Positions 60,439 to 64,000 of a stretch of DNA of 64,000 bases are shown here, piece after piece; position 1 is the first letter of the stretch, and every line of letters begins with the position of its first letter. The notes below the pieces were generated by a model, which did no database searches, was not told where the DNA came from, and saw only the letters and a program-made list of their open reading frames with translations. Where the stretch lies: NCBI RefSeq assembly GCF_004005495.1, contig NZ_RZYA01000001.1, forward strand, positions 496,001 through 560,000. Reading direction: 5' to 3'. Origin of the DNA: Streptomyces antnestii. GTDB taxonomy: Bacteria; Actinomycetota; Actinomycetes; Streptomycetales; Streptomycetaceae. The position numbers and the translations under genes are program-made.

Positions 60439-61776
60439 TCAGATGTTGCGGAAGCGGTTGATGGCGTCGATGTGCTGGGCGCGCTTGTCGTGGTCGCGCA
60501 CGCCCAGGCCCTCCTCGGGGGCCAGCGCGAGGACGCCGACCTTGCCCTGGTGGAGGTTGCGGTGCACGTCGTAGGCGGCCTGGCCGGTGTCCTCGAGGGA
60601 GTACACCTTCGAGAGCGTCGGGTGGATCTTGCCCTTGGCGACCAGGCGGTTCGCCTCCCACGCCTCGCGGTAGTTCGCGAAGTGCGAGCCCACGATCTTC
60701 TTGAGGGACATCCACAGGTAGCGGTTGTCGTACTCGTGGTTGTAGCCCGACGTCGAGGCGCAGGTGACGATCGTGCCGCCCTTGCGCGTCACGTAGACCG
60801 AGGCGCCGAAGGTCTCGCGGCCCGGGTGCTCGAAGACGATGTCGACGTCCTCGCCGCCGGTGAGTTCGCGGATGCGCTTGCCGAAGCGCTTCCACTCCTT
60901 CGGGTCCTGGGTGTGCTCGTCCTTCCAGAACTTGTAGCCCTCGGCGTTGCGGTCGATGACCGCCTCGGCGCCCATGGCCTCACAGATGGCGGCCTTCTCC
61001 GGGCTGGAGACCACACAGATCGGGTTGGCGCCGCCGGCGAGCGCGAACTGCGTCGCGTAGCTGCCGAGGCCGCCGCTGGCGCCCCAGATCAGGACGTTGT
61101 CGCCCTGCTTCATGCCGGCGCCGTTGCGCGAGACGAGCTGGCGGTACGCGGTGGAGTTGACGAGCCCGGGGGCCGCCGCCTCCTCCCAGCTCAGGTGGTC
61201 CGGCTTCGGCATCAGCTGGTTCGACTTGACGAGCGCGATCTCGGCGAGACCGCCGAAGTTCGTCTCGAAGCCCCAGATGCGCTGCTCGGGGTCGAGCATC
61301 GTGTCGTTGTGGCCGTCCGAGGACTCCAGCTCGACGGAGAGACAGTGCGCGACGACCTCGTCGCCCGGCTGCCAGGCGTTCACGCCGGGGCCGGTGCGCA
61401 GCACGACACCCGCGAGGTCCGAGCCGATGACGTGGTACGGCAGGTCGTGGCGCTTGGTGAGCTCGCTGAGCCTGCCGTAGCGCTCCAGGAACCCGAACGT
61501 CGACATCGGCTCGAATATCGAGGTCCAGACGGAGTTGTAGTTCACGGAGCTGGCCATGACGGCGACGAGCGCCTCGCCCGGGCCGAGCTCGGGAACCGGC
61601 ACGTCGTCCAGGTGGAGGGACTTGCGGGGGTCCTTGTCCCGGGTGGCGAGGCCCGAGAACATCTCGGTCTCGTCCTTGTGCACGGTGATCGCGCGGTACG
61701 ACTCGGGGAGCGGCAGAGCGGCGAAGTCGGCGGAGGTCGACTCCGGCGACTGGATCGCGTCCAGGATTTCCTTCAC
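60439..61776 (-). CDS. ccr: Crotonyl-CoA carboxylase/reductase
   Basis: A 445-residue medium-chain dehydrogenase/reductase that reduces and carboxylates crotonyl-CoA to ethylmalonyl-CoA with NADPH and CO2. The NADPH fold is IWGASGGLGSYATQFALAGG near residue 235. Counting from GTG 61776, the residues known to bind CO2 in the Kitasatospora enzyme fall at the same numbers: Asn81 (SSVNYNSVW), Phe170 and Glu171 (WGFETNFGG) and His365 (VGSHFANY). That both supports the function and fixes the start; GGAGG lies 7 nt upstream. Transcription seems to begin about 230 nt upstream. Confidence 0.96.
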   Translation of the reverse strand: MKEILDAIQSPESTSADFAALPLPESYRAITVHKDETEMFSGLATRDKDPRKSLHLDDVPVPELGPGEALVAVMASSVNYNSVWTSIFEPMSTFGFLERYGRLSELTKRHDLPYHVIGSDLAGVVLRTGPGVNAWQPGDEVVAHCLSVELESSDGHNDTMLDPEQRIWGFETNFGGLAEIALVKSNQLMPKPDHLSWEEAAAPGLVNSTAYRQLVSRNGAGMKQGDNVLIWGASGGLGSYATQFALAGGANPICVVSSPEKAAICEAMGAEAVIDRNAEGYKFWKDEHTQDPKEWKRFGKRIRELTGGEDVDIVFEHPGRETFGASVYVTRKGGTIVTCASTSGYNHEYDNRYLWMSLKKIVGSHFANYREAWEANRLVAKGKIHPTLSKVYSLEDTGQAAYDVHRNLHQGKVGVLALAPEEGLGVRDHDKRAQHIDAINRFRNI

Positions 61777-62011
61777 GGTGTTGCCTCCGGCGATGCGTCC
61801 CAGCGGGGACGTTGAGGGGTACGTCGGGTGGAGAGCTGCTGTGGGTGAAGAGGTGCCGTCGGTTCGGCGGGTGGTGCTACGGCAGCGCTTGGTCGGCGCG
61901 GGAGGTGTGCCTGTGACGCAGGCGTCCGGGCGCGCTCGCCACGAGATGGGTGGCTTGCGGGGACAGCCGGCGTACGGAAGTTCTCCGCGCCCCGGCCACC
62001 CGGACAACATC

Positions 62012-62040
62012 AACGTATGGCACCGCGTGCCAGTCGGCAA
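62012..62040 (-). promoter_or_regulatory. ccr operon promoter with palindromic operator in the spacer
   Basis: Minus-strand -35 TTGCCG (62035-62040) and -10 TACGTT (62012-62017) are exactly 17 bp apart. The spacer contains the perfect palindrome TGGCAC-CGC-GTGCCA (62018-62032 on the plus strand). A further half site GTGCCA lies at 62050-62055. This is the layout of a TetR-repressed promoter. Confidence 0.7.
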
Positions 62041-62110
62041 GACACTGGGTGCCACAACTTTTTGAGCGATGATCGATCACCGCAGGTGGGAGGGGGTGCG
62101 GCCATGACGA

Positions 62111-62140
62111 AGGGGGCGCTACCGATGGGTAGCGCCCCCT
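62111..62140 (-). terminator. Terminator after the TetR gene
   Basis: A perfect 13 bp stem, AGGGGGCGCTACC (62111-62123) and its complement (62128-62140), loop of 4 nt, 34 bases behind the TetR stop. The rest of the 397 bp between ccr and the TetR gene holds the ccr promoter and leader; nothing else is seen. Confidence 0.8.
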
Positions 62141-62173
62141 CAAAACCGCAGGGTAAATCGGGTCAAAAAGTAC

Positions 62174-62983
62174 CTACGGGCGCTCCCTGAGCGCCTTCTC
62201 GATGGTCCTCATGACCTCTTCGAGAGGGGCGTCCGTGCGGGCGACCGTGACGAGGACCTCGCCCCGCTGGGAGACCGTGGCCGGGGTCGCGGCGGGCGAG
62301 GCGTCGTGGCCCGCGCCGATGCCGGTGCCGAAGGTGCGCCGGACGATCGCGAAGGCGTGGTCGAGCTGGCTCTCCACGTCACCCTGGCCGCCCGCCCGCA
62401 GCCAGCGCCGCAGCACGTGGTTGTGGGCGGTGACGACGGCGGACGCGGCGACCTCGGCGAGCAATGGGTCGTCGTTGCCGTGCTGATGGGCCGTCTCGTC
62501 GAAGTGGCCGAGGAGATAGCGGGTGAACAGGCGCTCGTAGCGGGCCACCGAGGCGATCTCCCGCTCGCGCAGGGTCGGTACCTCGCGCGTGAGCCGGTAA
62601 CGCTCCACCGACACGGCCGGCGAGGCCGCGTACATCTTCATGACTTCCTTGATGCCGCGGCACACCGTGTCGAGCGGATGCTCGTGCGCGGGCGCCGCGT
62701 TGAGCACCGCCTCCGCCCGGATCAGGGTGTCGTCGTGGTCCGGGAAGATCGCCTCTTCCTTGGAACGGAAGTGACGGAAGAAGGTCCGCCGGGCGACGCC
62801 CGCCGCGGCCGCGATCTCGTCGACCGTCGTGGCCTCGTAGCCCTTGGTCGCGAAGAGTTCCATCGCCGCGGCCGCCAGCTCCCGGCGCATCTTGAGCCGC
62901 TGGGCGGCGGCGCGGGTGCCCGCGGCGCTCTCCGGAGCGTCGGGCGTGGGCGTCGTACGGGAGGACTTGGCGGCCTTGGACAT
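62174..62983 (-). CDS. TetR-family regulator of the ethylmalonyl-CoA genes
   Basis: A 269-residue regulator. The DNA-binding domain is AAAMELFATKGYEATTVDEI then AAAAGVARRTFFRHFRSKEE; the ligand domain follows with an unusually long C-terminal tail. Located upstream of and on the same strand as the ccr operon, with an operator-like palindrome between them, it is the likely controller. ATG 62983 is preferred over ATG 63001 because TACGTT sits 6 nt before it. Confidence 0.88.
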   Translation of the reverse strand: MSKAAKSSRTTPTPDAPESAAGTRAAAQRLKMRRELAAAAMELFATKGYEATTVDEIAAAAGVARRTFFRHFRSKEEAIFPDHDDTLIRAEAVLNAAPAHEHPLDTVCRGIKEVMKMYAASPAVSVERYRLTREVPTLREREIASVARYERLFTRYLLGHFDETAHQHGNDDPLLAEVAASAVVTAHNHVLRRWLRAGGQGDVESQLDHAFAIVRRTFGTGIGAGHDASPAATPATVSQRGEVLVTVARTDAPLEEVMRTIEKALRERP

Positions 62984-62989
62984 GCCATG

Positions 62990-62995
62990 AACGTA
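62990..62995 (-). promoter_or_regulatory. -10 box TACGTT for a leaderless start at 62983
   Basis: Minus-strand TACGTT, the same hexamer as the ccr -10, ends 6 nt before the TetR ATG. Confidence 0.5.
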
Positions 62996-63108
62996 CTGCA
63001 TATGCGCGGTGGCGTGCGCCGGAGCGGGGCTCCCCCCGGCCCCGGTGGGGGCGGGGGGAGTGCGGGCGGGCGGGCGGAGCAGCCCGCCCCAGTCCGTGGG
63101 CGGGGCCG

Positions 63109-63180
63109 GGCCCCGGTCCATGGGCCGTCCCGCGCCGCTGCCCATGGGCAGGTCGGCGCCGCTGCCCGTGGGCAGATCAG
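63109..63180. repeat. Three 24 bp tandem repeats over the dehydrogenase stop codon
   Basis: Units 63109-63132 (weak), 63133-63156 and 63157-63180. The last two share CGCCGCTGCCC and GGGCAG. On the minus strand the period is eight codons, RR-stop-SAHGQ, RRRPAHGQ, RRGTAHGP: the TGA stop of the dehydrogenase takes the place of a CGA Arg codon. Confidence 0.85.
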
Positions 63181-64000
63181 CGCCGGGCATATTCGCGGAA
63201 GCCGCGGCCCGTCTTGCGGCCGAGGCAGCCCGCGGCCACCAGGTGCTCCAGGAGCGGCGCGGGGGCCAGGCCCGGGTCACGGAACTCGCGGTGCAGGACC
63301 TTCTCGATCGCCAGCGAGACGTCGAGGCCGACCACGTCCAGGAGCTCGAAGGGCCCCATCGGATAGCCGCCGCCCAGCTTCATCGCGGCGTCGATGTCGT
63401 CGAGCGTCGCGTAGTGCTCCTGCACCATCTTGATCGCGTTGTTCAGGTACGGGAACAGGAGCGCGTTCACGATGAAGCCGGCGCGGTCCCCGCAGTCCAC
63501 CGGGTGCTTGCGGATCTTCGCGCACACCTCGCGGACCGTGGCGTGCACGTCGTCGCCGGTCAGCACGGTCCGCACGACCTCGACGAGCTTCATCGCGGGC
63601 GCCGGGTTGAAGAAGTGCATGCCGATCACGTCCTGCGGGCGCGAGGTCGCGCGGGCACAGGCCACGACGGGCAGCGACGAGGTCGTGGTCGCCAGGACCG
63701 CGCCCGGCTTGCAGACCTTGTCGAACGTCGCGAAGAGCTGCTGCTTGATCTCCAGGTCCTCGGCCACCGCCTCCAGGGCCAGGTCGACGTCCGCGAAGGC
63801 GTCGTACGAACCCGCCGGAGTGATCCGCTCCAGGGTCTGCGCCGCCGCCTCCGCCGTCATCCTGCCCTTGTCGACAGAACGCGAAAGAGACTTACCGATA
63901 CGGGACTTGGCCTTCTCCGCCTTCTCCTCGCTGCGGGCCGCGAGCACCACGTCGTAGCCGGCCTTCGCGAACACCTCCGCGATGCCGGACGCCATCGTCC
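63177..64000 (-). CDS. 3-hydroxyacyl-CoA (3-hydroxybutyryl-CoA) dehydrogenase, start outside window
   Basis: The frame is open to the right edge; 274 residues are visible and the beginning of the NAD-binding domain (GTMASGIAEVFAKAGYDVVL) is cut. VLATTTSSLPVV, IGMHFFNPAPAMKLVEVV (catalytic His), HPVDCGDRAGFIVNALLFPY and GGGYPMGPFELLDVVGLDVS are family motifs. It interconverts acetoacetyl-CoA and 3-hydroxybutyryl-CoA, one step before crotonyl-CoA, the substrate of ccr. Same strand as the TetR gene, about 190 bp upstream of it. The ATG at 63995 is internal. Confidence 0.92.
   Translation of the reverse strand, partial: TMASGIAEVFAKAGYDVVLAARSEEKAEKAKSRIGKSLSRSVDKGRMTAEAAAQTLERITPAGSYDAFADVDLALEAVAEDLEIKQQLFATFDKVCKPGAVLATTTSSLPVVACARATSRPQDVIGMHFFNPAPAMKLVEVVRTVLTGDDVHATVREVCAKIRKHPVDCGDRAGFIVNALLFPYLNNAIKMVQEHYATLDDIDAAMKLGGGYPMGPFELLDVVGLDVSLAIEKVLHREFRDPGLAPAPLLEHLVAAGCLGRKTGRGFREYARR

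Overview
This is a 64 kb piece of an actinomycete chromosome, almost certainly Streptomyces. Base composition is very G+C rich, codon third positions are nearly all G or C, GTG and TTG starts are common, and many gene orders match those I remember from Streptomyces: a reductive pyrimidine catabolism cluster like SCO6412-6417 and an ethylmalonyl-CoA block beside psd/pssA like SCO6467-6475. No rRNA or tRNA gene, CRISPR array, phage gene or intact transposase was found. The window cuts a gene at each end.

Layout. 1-4.7 kb: sugar ABC importer (binding protein cut at the left edge, permease, ATPase), then a ROK sugar kinase and a small membrane-anchored protein. 4.7-12.5 kb: single-gene units, namely a tail-anchored protein, a glycosyltransferase with a G10 frameshift, a fused PcaDC, a metallo-beta-lactamase fold hydrolase, an isochorismatase-type hydrolase, exonuclease III and a secreted SGNH hydrolase. 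12.5-17.3 kb: a polar amino acid ABC importer of GluABCD type with flanking hypotheticals, one of them a possible 35-residue gene. 17.3-21.9 kb: secreted gamma-glutamyltransferase, methionine aminopeptidase divergent from a small HTH protein, and a regulator-like protein. 22.0-30.9 kb: pyrimidine catabolism (two beta-ureidopropionase-like hydrolases, aminotransferase, PucR regulator, dihydropyrimidinase, LLM oxidoreductase, NCS1 permease). 31-38.5 kb: lipoprotein-like protein, AhpD-type protein, a NarL-type two-component pair, a second gamma-glutamyltransferase and an inositol-phosphatase family protein. 38.6-43.3 kb: phytoene-desaturase-like oxidoreductase coupled to a macrodomain protein, then Ada/AlkA plus Ogt alkylation repair. 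43.4-46.3 kb: ferredoxin, ferredoxin reductase and P450 operon. 46.4-48.9 kb: Sir2, NUDIX and ADP-ribosylglycohydrolase in a row. 49-54 kb: glycerate kinase, PaaX-type regulator, an LLM monooxygenase and a broken zinc-type dehydrogenase behind a rearranged repeat. 54-55.5 kb: pssA and psd. 55.7-64 kb: ethylmalonyl-CoA pathway operon ccr-ecm-mcl-mch-mcd, a TetR regulator and a cut 3-hydroxyacyl-CoA dehydrogenase.

How the parts fit. The pyrimidine block can take dihydrouracil to malonate semialdehyde. The ethylmalonyl-CoA operon converts acetyl-CoA-derived crotonyl-CoA to glyoxylate and propionyl-CoA units, and the dehydrogenase at the right edge supplies its entry substrate. Glycerate kinase at 49 kb could help use the glyoxylate. 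Ogt and Ada/AlkA form an alkylation-damage unit. Sir2, NUDIX, glycohydrolase and macrodomain genes together cover making and removing O-acetyl-ADP-ribose.

Non-coding structure is the more unusual part. A 189 bp CTAG-flanked inverted-repeat element (30900-31088) sits exactly between two convergent genes, and each copy of its 4 bp target duplication supplies one gene's stop codon. Several tandem repeats (27, 24, 21, 16 and 79 bp) touch or follow stop codons. Nine genes have a TANNNT -10 box 6 or 7 nt before ATG, as expected of leaderless mRNAs. Both the ccr and the isochorismatase promoters carry convincing operator-like repeats.
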